Shown: piece by piece, positions 1 through 7,685 of the stretch
Layout of the letters: every line of letters begins with the position of its first letter
How positions within the stretch are numbered: position 1 is the first letter of the stretch
DNA from: Gemmatimonadota bacterium
GTDB lineage: Bacteria; Gemmatimonadota; Gemmatimonadetes; JACCXV01; JAHWKZ01
NCBI GenBank assembly: GCA_030641505.1
Contig: DAOWHI010000025.1
Span: forward strand, 1-22,104
DNA: 22,104 nt
Direction: 5' to 3'
Notes under the pieces: model-generated
Database searches by the model: none
The model's input: the letters and a program-made list of their open reading frames with translations, nothing else
What the model was told of the DNA's origin: nothing
Position numbers and translations under genes: made by a program

Positions 1-408
1 CGCGTGGTTGAGATAGCCGAAAGCGGGGAGGCTCAGTTCGAGCCACTGTATTCAGTTGAATGGCCGATCAAGCGGAAGATTGAAACGATCGCGAAACGGG
101 TCTATGGCGCCAATGGGGTCGAGTACAGCCGGGCGGCAGAGCGGAGCATCGAGCGGCTGCAGGAAGTCGGTCTCGGCGCCTTGCCGGTGTGCGTCGCCAA
201 GACCCAGTACTCGCTGTCGGACAATCCGACGCTACTGGGCCGACCTAGCGACTTCCAGATCTCGGTAACCGACGTGCGACCGTCGGCCGGGGCTGGGTTC
301 TTGGTCGTTGCCACGGGTGATATCATGATCATGCCTGGTTTGCCCCGACATCCAGCAGCCGAGGCGATGCGGGTGGACTCGGACGGCACCGTTCACGGTC
401 TTTTCTGA
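1..408 (+). CDS. fhs: Formate-tetrahydrofolate ligase, C-terminal part (5' end outside window)
   Basis: The first 135 codons seen are the tail of formate-THF ligase, which joins formate to tetrahydrofolate using ATP to give 10-formyl-THF in the cytoplasm. Recognisable family segments are the TIAKRVYGANGVEYS block, the LPVCVAKTQYSLSDNP block and the closing GDIMIMPGLPRHPAA block followed by a short acidic end. The full enzyme is usually about 550 residues, so roughly three quarters lies upstream of the window. The frame is open from base 1, so the GTG at 4 is not the real start. It is followed 25 bases later by a ridA-family gene and leads a run of folate and histidine-degradation genes, which suggests one-carbon recycling. 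Identification is by recognition of conserved blocks. Confidence 0.93.
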   Translation, partial: RVVEIAESGEAQFEPLYSVEWPIKRKIETIAKRVYGANGVEYSRAAERSIERLQEVGLGALPVCVAKTQYSLSDNPTLLGRPSDFQISVTDVRPSAGAGFLVVATGDIMIMPGLPRHPAAEAMRVDSDGTVHGLF

Positions 409-433
409 TTCGGCCATCGAGAGGAGGGACCGC

Positions 434-817
434 ATGTCGAACACGACTGTAACCGCTTCAACCGCACCGGCAGCGCTCGGCCCTTACAGTCAGGCGGTGG
501 TCGCCGGCGACTGGGTGTTTACCGCCGGTCAGATCGGGTTGGACGCAAGCGACGGAACGCTCAAGGAGACGATCGAAGGCCAGACGCTGCAGGTGCTGGA
601 GAACCTGACCGCGGTGTTGGCGGCGGCCGGCGGCGGTTGGCGGGATGTCGTCAAAACGACCGTGTACCTTACCGATCTGGCAGACTTTGAAGCCTTCAAC
701 GCGGTCTACGCCGAAGTCGTGAGGGAGCCGCTGCCAGCGCGCTCGACCGTACAGGTTTCGCGCCTCCCCAAGGATGCACTCGTTGAGATCGATGCCGTCG
801 CGCACCTGAGCAGATGA
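434..817 (+). CDS. RidA/YjgF/YER057c/UK114 family protein (2-iminobutanoate/2-iminopropanoate deaminase-like)
   Basis: A 127-residue protein of the usual RidA length. RidA proteins form trimers and hydrolyse reactive enamine/imine intermediates made by PLP enzymes. Visible features are the GPYSQAVVAGDWVFTAGQIG start block, the VVKTTVYLTDLADFEAFN middle block and the ARSTVQVSRLP block. Arg103 in the last block matches the substrate-binding arginine that marks true RidA deaminases. The ATG at 434 has a strong ribosome binding site (GAGGAGGGA) a few bases upstream. Its stop codon overlaps the selD start by four bases (ATGA at 814-817). The gene lies between a folate enzyme and selD. Its exact imine substrate cannot be read from the sequence. 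Confidence 0.93.
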   Translation: MSNTTVTASTAPAALGPYSQAVVAGDWVFTAGQIGLDASDGTLKETIEGQTLQVLENLTAVLAAAGGGWRDVVKTTVYLTDLADFEAFNAVYAEVVREPLPARSTVQVSRLPKDALVEIDAVAHLSR

Positions 818-1872
818 ACCTGACCAGCGAAGAGATCACCAAGCTGACGGAGAAGGTCCGGTGCGCTGGTTGAGCGTCGAAACTGAGTCCGGAGGACCTT
901 CATAACGCACTTGAAATGATGCCCCGACCGCCGACCGATCCCAACGTGCTGGTGGGTCACGACACGTTGGACGACGCCGGCGTGTATCGGATCACTCCCG
1001 ATCTGGCGTTGATCCAGACCGTCGATTTCTTCACCCCGATCGTCGACGACGGTTACGACTTTGGGCAGATCGCGGCCGCCAACGCGCTATCGGATGTCTA
1101 CGCCATGGGAGGGACACCGAAAACGGCGCTCAACCTGGTCTGCTGGCCGCCCGAAGGGCTGGATAACGAGATCCTGGGTGCCATCCTGACCGGTGGGGCT
1201 GATAAGGCGCACGAGGCCGGCTGTGCGCTGATCGGTGGTCATTCGATCCAGGACGAGGAGCTGAAATACGGACTCGCGGTGACCGGCACCGCGCACCCCG
1301 ATCGGATCGTCACCAATGCCGCGGCCCAAGTCGGCGACCAGCTGTTCCTCACAAAGCCGCTCGGAACCGGGGTTTTGACGACCGCTCTCAAACGGGGCGA
1401 ACGTTCGGCGGGCGAGATCGATGCCGCGGTTGCAGCGATGAAAGCCCTAAACGGACCGGCGATCGAGGTCGCACTTGAGTTCGGCGTTACCGCCGCGACC
1501 GACATCACGGGGTTCGGGCTCGGGGGCCACGCCGTTCAATTGGCCGACGCGAGCGGGGTGACGCTCGAGTTCGAGGCCACCGAGCTACCGCTGTTCCCGG
1601 ACGCTCAAGAACTCGCGTTGGCCGGCTTCATTCCCGCTGGCGGCGAAACCAACCAGCGATACTACGGGCCGCGAGTCGGTGTTGCGTCGAGTGTAGCAGA
1701 GGGTTTGGTGCAAATGGTGTTTGATCCGCAGACCAGCGGCGGGCTTCTGCTTGCGCTGCCCGTGGAGGACACGGATTCAGTGGTTGCCGCACTCCAGGCC
1801 GCGGGCTGCGAGGCAGCTCGATGGGTTGGGCGGGTAGTGGTGCGTGATGAGCCGGCGGTGGAGTTGAAGTGA
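814..1872 (+). CDS. selD: Selenide, water dikinase, selenocysteine-containing (UGA codon 20 read as Sec)
   Basis: SelD makes selenophosphate from selenide and ATP, the selenium donor for Sec-tRNA and selenouridine. The frame starts at ATG 814, overlapping the ridA stop (ATGA), and gives 352 residues if TGA at 871-873 is read through, the normal family length. The N-terminal segment reads KVRCAGUASKLSPEDL. Sec20 and Lys23 match the catalytic Cys17 and Lys20 of E. coli SelD (U-x-x-K spacing). Other SelD blocks follow: DPNVLVGHDTLDDAGVY, the DVYAMGGTPKTALNL block, LTKPLGTGVL, DITGFGLGGHAVQLA and FDPQTSGGLLLALP. A start at ATG 916 would delete the catalytic residue and leaves no ribosome binding site. 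A stem-loop follows the UGA directly. The gene ends in a GTGA overlap with hutU. SelD identity is seen directly; Sec insertion is inferred from position, frame and family. Confidence 0.94.
871..908 (+). promoter_or_regulatory. Candidate bacterial SECIS stem-loop after the Sec UGA of selD
   Basis: Directly after TGA 871-873 the RNA can fold as a composite hairpin: GCGU 874-877 with ACGC 905-908, GAA 879-881 with UUC 899-901, and an upper GUCC 887-890 with GGAC 894-897 closing a GGA loop at 891-893. The loop starts with G and lies 17 nt past the UGA, within the range known for bSECIS elements that recruit SelB. The folding was done by eye, without energies. Position relative to the UGA is the strongest support. 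Confidence 0.6.
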
Positions 1873-3539
1873 CCGTCGCCGGGCCGCGCACGGTCCGCGC
1901 ACCGCGCGGCACCGACCTCCGCTGCCGTGGTTGGCACCAAGAAGCCGCCATGCGGATGCTTATGAACAACCTCGACCCGGACGTGGCCGAGGATCCAGAT
2001 CGGTTGATCGTGTACGGTGGATCAGGTCGTGCGGCCCGTGATTGGGCGTGCTTCGATGCGATCGTTCGGTCGCTCGAGCGACTCGCCGACGACGAAACCT
2101 TGTGTGTTCAATCTGGGAAACCCGTGGGTGTGTTTCACACCCATCGCTGGGCCCCGCGCGTGGTGATAGCTAACGCCAATCTCGTGCCGCGCTGGGCGAC
2201 CGTCGATGAGTTCCGCCGTCTGGAAGCACTGGGTCTAACGATGTACGGCCAAATGACGGCCGGATCGTGGATCTATATCGGCACGCAGGGGATCGTCCAG
2301 GGGACCTACGAGACTCTTGCCGCCGTCGGCGAGCATCACTTTGGTGGAGCGCTCAAGGGTCGGTGGGTGCTGACCGGGGGTTGCGGGGGAATGGGGGGCG
2401 CGCAACCGTTGGCGGCGACGATGAACGGCGCCGCCTGTTTGATCGTCGAGGTTGACCCGGCACGCTTGGAACGCAGGGTGGCGACCCGGTATCTGGACGA
2501 GGTTACCGACGATCTGGACACCGCGCTCGATCGAGTGCTGGCCGCGACCGCTCGCGGTGACGCGCGCTCGATCGGCTTGATCGGCAACTGCGCCGAGATC
2601 GTGCCCGAAATCGTTCGCCGCGCAGTTGTCCCTGACGTGGTCACCGATCAAACGAGCGCCCACGATGCGCTCGAGGGGTACGTACCGGCGGGTCTGACGC
2701 TGGCCGAGGCGGCCGCGTTGCGGGCCCAAGATCCCGACGATTATGTCAGTCGGGCCATGGAATCGATGGCGATCCATTGCCGCGGCTTGCTCGATCTTAA
2801 GGCCGCTGGCGCGGTCGTCTTCGACTATGGCAACAACCTTCGCGGCCAGGCGCTCGATGCCGGTGTCGAGGATGCGTTCGAGATCCCGGGTTTCGTACCG
2901 GCGTACATTCGACCGCTGTTCTGCGAGGGCAAGGGACCGTTTCGATGGGCTGCACTCTCCGGTGACCCGGCTGACATACACGCCATTGACCGCGCGATCG
3001 GCGAGTTGTTTCCGACCGATGAACCACTCCAGCGGTGGATCCGGCTGGCAGCCGAGAGGGTTGCCTTCCAGGGGTTGCCGGCTCGCATCTGCTGGCTCGG
3101 ATATGGAGACCGTTGGAAGCTGGGTGAGCGCATCAATGACCTGGTGGCGAGCGGAGCAGTCACGGCGCCGGTCGTGATAGGCCGTGATCACCTCGACACC
3201 GGATCGGTGGCGTCGCCGTTCCGCGAGACCGAGGGGATGGTTGACGGCTCCGATGCGATCGCCGATTGGCCGATCCTGAACGCGCTGCTGAACACCGCTA
3301 GTGGAGCGTCCTGGGTGTCGGTCCACCACGGGGGTGGGGTCGGGATCGGCAACAGCCTGCACGCCGGTCAAGTCACTGTCGCCGACGGCACGGCCGAAGG
3401 CGCAAAGCGGCTCAACCGCGTGTTGACCAACGATCCTGGGATCGGGATCGCTCGCCATGTCGATGCCGGCTACGAAGAGGCCCGTTCCGCGGCCGACGAG
3501 CGTGGCGTCCAGATTCCGATGATCGATCCGCAGCGATGA
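1869..3539 (+). CDS. hutU: Urocanate hydratase (urocanase)
   Basis: A 556-residue protein, full length for urocanase, which converts urocanate to 4-imidazolone-5-propanoate with tightly bound NAD+ in histidine degradation. Family blocks seen include the GWHQEAAMRMLMNNLDP start, YGQMTAGSWIYIGTQGIVQG (about 126-145), the NAD-binding glycine-rich CGGMGGAQ (172-179), DQTSAHD (260-266) and LPARICWLGYG, whose Cys408 sits in the context of the reactive Cys410 of the Pseudomonas enzyme. The GTG start at 1869 overlaps the selD stop (GTGA), so translation is probably coupled to selD. The stop overlaps the hutI start by four bases. No histidine ammonia-lyase gene is in the window; it may lie upstream or elsewhere. 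Confidence 0.97.
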   Translation: MTVAGPRTVRAPRGTDLRCRGWHQEAAMRMLMNNLDPDVAEDPDRLIVYGGSGRAARDWACFDAIVRSLERLADDETLCVQSGKPVGVFHTHRWAPRVVIANANLVPRWATVDEFRRLEALGLTMYGQMTAGSWIYIGTQGIVQGTYETLAAVGEHHFGGALKGRWVLTGGCGGMGGAQPLAATMNGAACLIVEVDPARLERRVATRYLDEVTDDLDTALDRVLAATARGDARSIGLIGNCAEIVPEIVRRAVVPDVVTDQTSAHDALEGYVPAGLTLAEAAALRAQDPDDYVSRAMESMAIHCRGLLDLKAAGAVVFDYGNNLRGQALDAGVEDAFEIPGFVPAYIRPLFCEGKGPFRWAALSGDPADIHAIDRAIGELFPTDEPLQRWIRLAAERVAFQGLPARICWLGYGDRWKLGERINDLVASGAVTAPVVIGRDHLDTGSVASPFRETEGMVDGSDAIADWPILNALLNTASGASWVSVHHGGGVGIGNSLHAGQVTVADGTAEGAKRLNRVLTNDPGIGIARHVDAGYEEARSAADERGVQIPMIDPQR

Positions 3540-4813
3540 TCGACTCCGCCGCCGACGGCGGAGATCTTCTGATCACTGATATCGGACAGCTCGTCGACCC
3601 GGGCGAAGGTGCCTTCTCCGCACCGCTCGAGATCGTTACCGACGCGTTCGTGTGGATCCGGGAGGGGCGCGTCGTCGCCGCTGGCCCGATGTCCGACCTG
3701 CCTGGTGATGCCGCCGGCACCCAGGCGCTCAGCGCCGGCGGTCGGGTAGCATTGCCGGGGCTTGTCGACTCCCATACGCACGCCGTCTTTGGCGCCACCC
3801 GCGAGCACGAGTTTGAGCAGCGGCTGGCTGGAGCCAGCTACCAGGAGATCGCCGAGCAGGGGGGTGGCATCGGGTTTAGCGTGCTCGACCTGCACGCTCG
3901 AAGCGAGGACGACTTGGTGCACCTGTCACGGCCGCGATTGGCCGCCTCGGCCCGCTTCGGGGTCACCACCGTAGAAGTGAAGTCTGGGTACGGACTGGCC
4001 ACGGAGCAGGAGCTCAAGATGCTACGCGTTGTGGCCCGGCTGGCGACTGAGCCAGAGCTGCCTCGGCTCGTTCCGACCTTTCTCGGTGCGCACGCCGTGC
4101 CGGTCGAATTCGCTGCTGATCGGGCGGCGTTCGTGCGATTGGTGGTCGACGAAATGTTGCCGGCTGTGGCCGCCGAGAGGTTGGCCGAGTTCTGCGATGT
4201 CTTCTGTGATCAGGGTGCGTTCACGCGGGACGAGGCCGAGACGATCCTTCGACGGGCGGCCGAGCTGGGTTTTGGGCTGAAGATCCACGCCGATGAGTTT
4301 GTGCCGCTGGGCGGCACGCAACTAGCGGTAGAGTTGGGTGCCGCAAGCGTTGATCACCTGGTGGCGGTGGACGACGCCGGCATCGCGGCTCTCGCCGAGA
4401 GCGACACAGTGGCCACGCTTCTGCCGGGGACATCATTCTTTCTGCGCCTCGATCGCCACGCGCCAGCCCGCGCATTGGCTGATCGTGGCGCCAACGTCGC
4501 GTTAGCGACTGACTTCAACCCGGGTAGCTCGATGACCCAGAACCTGCTGCTCATGGTGGCGTTTGGATGTTGTTTGTTGGGTCTCACCGTCGGCGAAGCG
4601 CTGCGGGCGGTGACTCGCGGAGGGGCGTTGGCACTCCGGCGTATGGATCGCGGCATACTGATGCCCGGCGCCGTGGGGGATGTCGCGCTGTTCGAAGTGC
4701 CAGATTATCGCCACTTGGCATACCACTATGGGATGAGTCATTGCGTGGTCACTATCAAGGGTGGGGAAGTCATCTGGCGGCGCGCCGGGGGCGGATCCAG
4801 ATTTCCAACATGA
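3536..4813 (+). CDS. hutI: Imidazolonepropionase
   Basis: A 425-residue amidohydrolase that opens 4-imidazolone-5-propanoate to N-formimino-glutamate, the step after HutU. The metal-binding HxH of the amidohydrolase fold is DSHTHAVFG (His80, His82). EVKSGYGL, TFLGAHAVP, KIHADEF (His251) and LATDFNPGSS (Asp326) are typical imidazolonepropionase blocks and distinguish it from other amidohydrolases. The ATG lies inside the hutU stop (ATGA) and its own stop again overlaps the next ATG. The formimino group released further down the pathway would feed tetrahydrofolate, which fits the folate genes on both sides. Confidence 0.97.
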   Translation: MIDSAADGGDLLITDIGQLVDPGEGAFSAPLEIVTDAFVWIREGRVVAAGPMSDLPGDAAGTQALSAGGRVALPGLVDSHTHAVFGATREHEFEQRLAGASYQEIAEQGGGIGFSVLDLHARSEDDLVHLSRPRLAASARFGVTTVEVKSGYGLATEQELKMLRVVARLATEPELPRLVPTFLGAHAVPVEFAADRAAFVRLVVDEMLPAVAAERLAEFCDVFCDQGAFTRDEAETILRRAAELGFGLKIHADEFVPLGGTQLAVELGAASVDHLVAVDDAGIAALAESDTVATLLPGTSFFLRLDRHAPARALADRGANVALATDFNPGSSMTQNLLLMVAFGCCLLGLTVGEALRAVTRGGALALRRMDRGILMPGAVGDVALFEVPDYRHLAYHYGMSHCVVTIKGGEVIWRRAGGGSRFPT

Positions 4814-5784
4814 GCGCCATCTGGAAGGACAAACGCGATCGCCCCTCGCGCCATCCGGACGCCGATGCGGCGATCGCCGAGTATCTCGAGCAGTTGCGGC
4901 AGGCGGACATTAGCGGGACCCGCCCTCCGGCCGGGGCTTTGAACGGCCTCGGAGATGCTCACCTCGACACCGACGACGTCGCCTCGGCGGTTGAGTACTA
5001 CCGCCAGGCCGCCGAGGCGTACGCCGAGGACGGTCGCCTGGAGCACGCAATTGCATGTTGTCAGAAGATCCGCCGCTATGCACCCGACGACCTCCAGGCG
5101 GGGTTGCTTCTAGGTCGCTACTACGGGGCCAAAGGGTTGGTAGCTGACGCGCTGATCGAGCTCAAGAACCTCGTCGAGCGACAAAAAGGTGCGGGCAACA
5201 TGAGGTTGGCGTTGGAAGGGATGCGCGAAATCGTGACGCTTGAGCCCGATCATCCCGAACATCGCGAGCGATTGGCCGATCTGAGCTTGGCCGATGGCGA
5301 CCCCGTGACCGCAAGCGAGGCGCTAGCGGCGGCGCTCGAGCGATACGAGACGGCCGGTGAGGAGGCCGCCGCCCACCGCGTTCGACGGCGGCTTGAGGAT
5401 CTGAAACAGGCCGGTGCGTTCGTCGCTCCAGAGGCACCGCCAGGCCCGGTCAAGCCCCCACCGCAAGCCAAGGGGTTGAGAGCTGAGGCCGAGCAGTATC
5501 GCTCGGAAGGACATTGGATTGAAGCGATCGAGACCTACCGCCGGTTGTCCGAGAGCGGCCAGATCAGGGGCTCGGACTTTGACGCGTGGTCGGAGTGCGC
5601 CCGACAGAGCGGTCGTGCGGCGAACGTCCTTGAGTCGCTGTCTGCAGCTTCGCGTTGGCACCTCGACGCCGGCAATACCGAGGCCGCCCGGCGCTCGGCG
5701 GAAGAGATGCTGCTGATCGATCCCACCAACGAAACCGCCGCCGAGATCCTCCAGTGGGTTGGGGAAGATCGCTCCCCACAGTAG
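4810..5784 (+). CDS. TPR-repeat protein of unknown function
   Basis: A 324-residue protein made mostly of helical tetratricopeptide-like repeats. Clear units include LNGLGDAHLDTDDVASAVEY (from about residue 43), the following AIACCQKIRRYAPDDLQAGL segment and a C-terminal unit around AARRSAEEMLLIDPTNETAA. A Pro-rich linker near 206-221 splits an N-terminal repeat block from a C-terminal one. There is no signal peptide or membrane segment, so it should be cytoplasmic. TPR proteins usually act as protein-binding scaffolds. I chose ATG 4810 because it forms an ATGA overlap with hutI, like the three junctions before it; the frame stays open further upstream (to 4567) but that part lies inside hutI. 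Its position between histidine and methionine/folate enzymes gives no firm function. Confidence 0.85.
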   Translation: MSAIWKDKRDRPSRHPDADAAIAEYLEQLRQADISGTRPPAGALNGLGDAHLDTDDVASAVEYYRQAAEAYAEDGRLEHAIACCQKIRRYAPDDLQAGLLLGRYYGAKGLVADALIELKNLVERQKGAGNMRLALEGMREIVTLEPDHPEHRERLADLSLADGDPVTASEALAAALERYETAGEEAAAHRVRRRLEDLKQAGAFVAPEAPPGPVKPPPQAKGLRAEAEQYRSEGHWIEAIETYRRLSESGQIRGSDFDAWSECARQSGRAANVLESLSAASRWHLDAGNTEAARRSAEEMLLIDPTNETAAEILQWVGEDRSPQ

Positions 5785-5797
5785 CTTCTGACCGCAC

Positions 5798-7681
5798 ATG
5801 ACTGGTGTAGAAAAAACCGCATCCCGTGCGCGGGGAGAAGAGTTTCTCGAGCGATTGGAGACTGGCGTGCTGGTCGCGGATGGAGCGATGGGCACGCAGA
5901 TCTACGAGCGAGGGGTGTTCATCAACCAGTGTTTTGACGCGCTTTCGCTCAGCCGCCCGGACATGATTCAGAAAGTCCACGCCGCGTACGTTGAAGCCGG
6001 CGCCGATCTGCTGGAGACCAATACCTTCGGTGCCAACCGGGCCCGGCTGCTGGGTCACGGGCTCGAAGATCGGGTCGTCGAGATCAACCAGGCCGGTGTG
6101 CGGCTGGCTCGGGAAGCCAGCCAGAATCGGGCGTTCGTCGGGGGGTCGATCGGCCCGATCGGCGTAAGGGGCCAAGTCGCTGGCGACTACAGCAGCGATG
6201 ACATGCGGGCGATTTTCGCAGAACAGGTCCAGGCGCTGCTCGAGGCGGATGTTGACTTGTTGGTCGTCGAGACGATCTCCGCGATCAACGAGATGGAGGC
6301 CGCGTTGGCGGCGATTCGTGGGCTCGATGGCGACGTGCCGGTGGTGGCGCTGATGACGTTTGGGGAGGATGGTCGCATCGAGTCGGGCCAGTCGCCGGAG
6401 GAGCTCGTGGGCCGACTGCTGGCCGCCGGTGCCGATCTAGTGGGTGCCAACTGTAGCGTTGGTCCCAAACCGATGCTCGACTGCGTGGTCCGGATGCAGG
6501 ACGGGCAATCGGTCAAGCTGGCGGCGATGCCCAACGCAGGGCTGCCACAATCCGTCGAGGGCCGGTTGATGTACATGGCGAGCCCCGAGTACTTCGGCAA
6601 ATACGCCAACCGATTCGTTCGTGCCGGGGTCCGGTTGCTCGGCGGGTGCTGCGGGACAACCCCTGCTCACGTCCGGCAGATGAAGCTCGCAGTTTCGGGG
6701 TTTGTGCCCGGTGCGCGGACGATCGAAGCGGTCGAGCTGTTGGAGGAGCCAACCGGACCCGGACCATTACCGGTCGAAACCGCTCGCAAGTCTCGATTGG
6801 CGAAACTGTTGGTCGAGAACGAGAAGTTTGTCACTTCGGTCGAGCTGACGCCGCCGATGAGCGCCGATCTGGTGCCGGTTATCGGTGCGGTGACTGAGCT
6901 GGAGGCAGCTGGCGTCGACGCCGTCAACATCCCCGAGTACTCCCGCATCTCACCGCGCGTGACCCCGCTGGCGATCGCCCGCGTTCTCCAGGAGCGTGTC
7001 GGCATCGAGACGATCATTCACTACTGCTGTCGGGACAGGAACTTGTACGGTATGCAGGCCGATCTCATGGCGGCTCGCGCGATGGATGTCCGTAACGTAT
7101 TGATCATCACCGGTGATCCACCAAAGGCGGGGGAATACGCGGTGCCAACCGCGGTGTTCGACGTTGACTCGATCGGGCTGGTGCGAGTGGCGCGGGGGTT
7201 GAGTCGCGGCGTCGACGCGGCCGGCAAGCCGACCGGTATCCCGCTCGACCTGCATCTCGGTGTGGGCGTCAACCCGGGCGCGATCGATCTGGAGCACGAG
7301 CTGGAGCGCTTCGAGCGCAAAGTCGCGGCGGGGGCCGAGTTCGCGATGTCGCAGCCGGTCTTCGATCCACGTCATTTGGAGCGGTTTATAGAACAGCTGG
7401 GTCGATGCCCGATCCCGATCCTGGTCGGGATACTGCCGTTGTTCTCGTTTCGGAACGCTGAGTTTCTTCACAACGAGGTTCCCGGGATGAACATCCCCGA
7501 GCTGATCCGCGAGCGCATGCGAGCTTCACGGAGCCGTGAAGATGGCATGGCCGAAGGTGTGGCCATCGCTCGCGAAGCGTTGGACGGCGTGCGCACCATG
7601 GCCGGCGTCGGTGGGGTGTACCTGATGCCTCCGTTCGGTCGATACGAGTTGGCACTCGAGGTGTTGGACGGGCTCCTCTGA
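5798..7681 (+). CDS. Bifunctional homocysteine S-methyltransferase / 5,10-methylenetetrahydrofolate reductase
   Basis: A 627-residue fusion of two methionine-cycle domains. Residues about 15-300 are a homocysteine S-methyltransferase barrel: LVADGAMGTQIYERG, LLETNTFGANRARLL and the zinc-binding cysteines Cys219 (ANCSVGP) and Cys284/Cys285 (GGCCGTTP). Residues about 335-627 are a MetF-type flavin reductase: VTSVELTPPMSADL, the IIHYCCRDRN block, NVLIITGDPP and the EFAMSQPVFDP block. The reductase reduces methylene-THF to methyl-THF; the transferase methylates homocysteine. There is no B12-binding domain, unlike MetH. The arrangement is known from YitJ-like proteins. It starts 13 bases after the TPR gene and ends 4 bases before the next gene, so it is probably in the same operon as the folate and hut genes. 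Confidence 0.95.
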   Translation: MTGVEKTASRARGEEFLERLETGVLVADGAMGTQIYERGVFINQCFDALSLSRPDMIQKVHAAYVEAGADLLETNTFGANRARLLGHGLEDRVVEINQAGVRLAREASQNRAFVGGSIGPIGVRGQVAGDYSSDDMRAIFAEQVQALLEADVDLLVVETISAINEMEAALAAIRGLDGDVPVVALMTFGEDGRIESGQSPEELVGRLLAAGADLVGANCSVGPKPMLDCVVRMQDGQSVKLAAMPNAGLPQSVEGRLMYMASPEYFGKYANRFVRAGVRLLGGCCGTTPAHVRQMKLAVSGFVPGARTIEAVELLEEPTGPGPLPVETARKSRLAKLLVENEKFVTSVELTPPMSADLVPVIGAVTELEAAGVDAVNIPEYSRISPRVTPLAIARVLQERVGIETIIHYCCRDRNLYGMQADLMAARAMDVRNVLIITGDPPKAGEYAVPTAVFDVDSIGLVRVARGLSRGVDAAGKPTGIPLDLHLGVGVNPGAIDLEHELERFERKVAAGAEFAMSQPVFDPRHLERFIEQLGRCPIPILVGILPLFSFRNAEFLHNEVPGMNIPELIRERMRASRSREDGMAEGVAIAREALDGVRTMAGVGGVYLMPPFGRYELALEVLDGLL

Positions 7682-7685
7682 GTCG

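Noticed and set aside
814..915. selD as a pseudogene with a nonsense mutation
   Set aside because: The only stop is exactly at the Cys/Sec site, the rest of the gene is intact and full length, and a stem-loop follows the UGA.
916..1872. SelD starting at ATG 916 (318 residues)
   Set aside because: It loses the conserved catalytic region, has no ribosome binding site, and the frame upstream to ATG 814 carries clear SelD sequence around an in-frame UGA.
2235..3458. Long minus-strand open frame (407 residues) antisense to hutU
   Set aside because: It lies entirely within hutU on the other strand and has no family motif; high GC makes such antisense frames common.
4567..4809. N-terminal extension of the TPR protein to an earlier start
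   Set aside because: The extension lies inside hutI, is Arg/Gly-rich and not TPR-like; ATG 4810 fits the repeated ATGA overlap pattern.
5564..6175. Minus-strand open frame (203 residues) over the TPR gene and the methyltransferase fusion
   Set aside because: It is antisense to two well-supported genes, with low-complexity Arg/Pro-rich composition and no recognisable domain.
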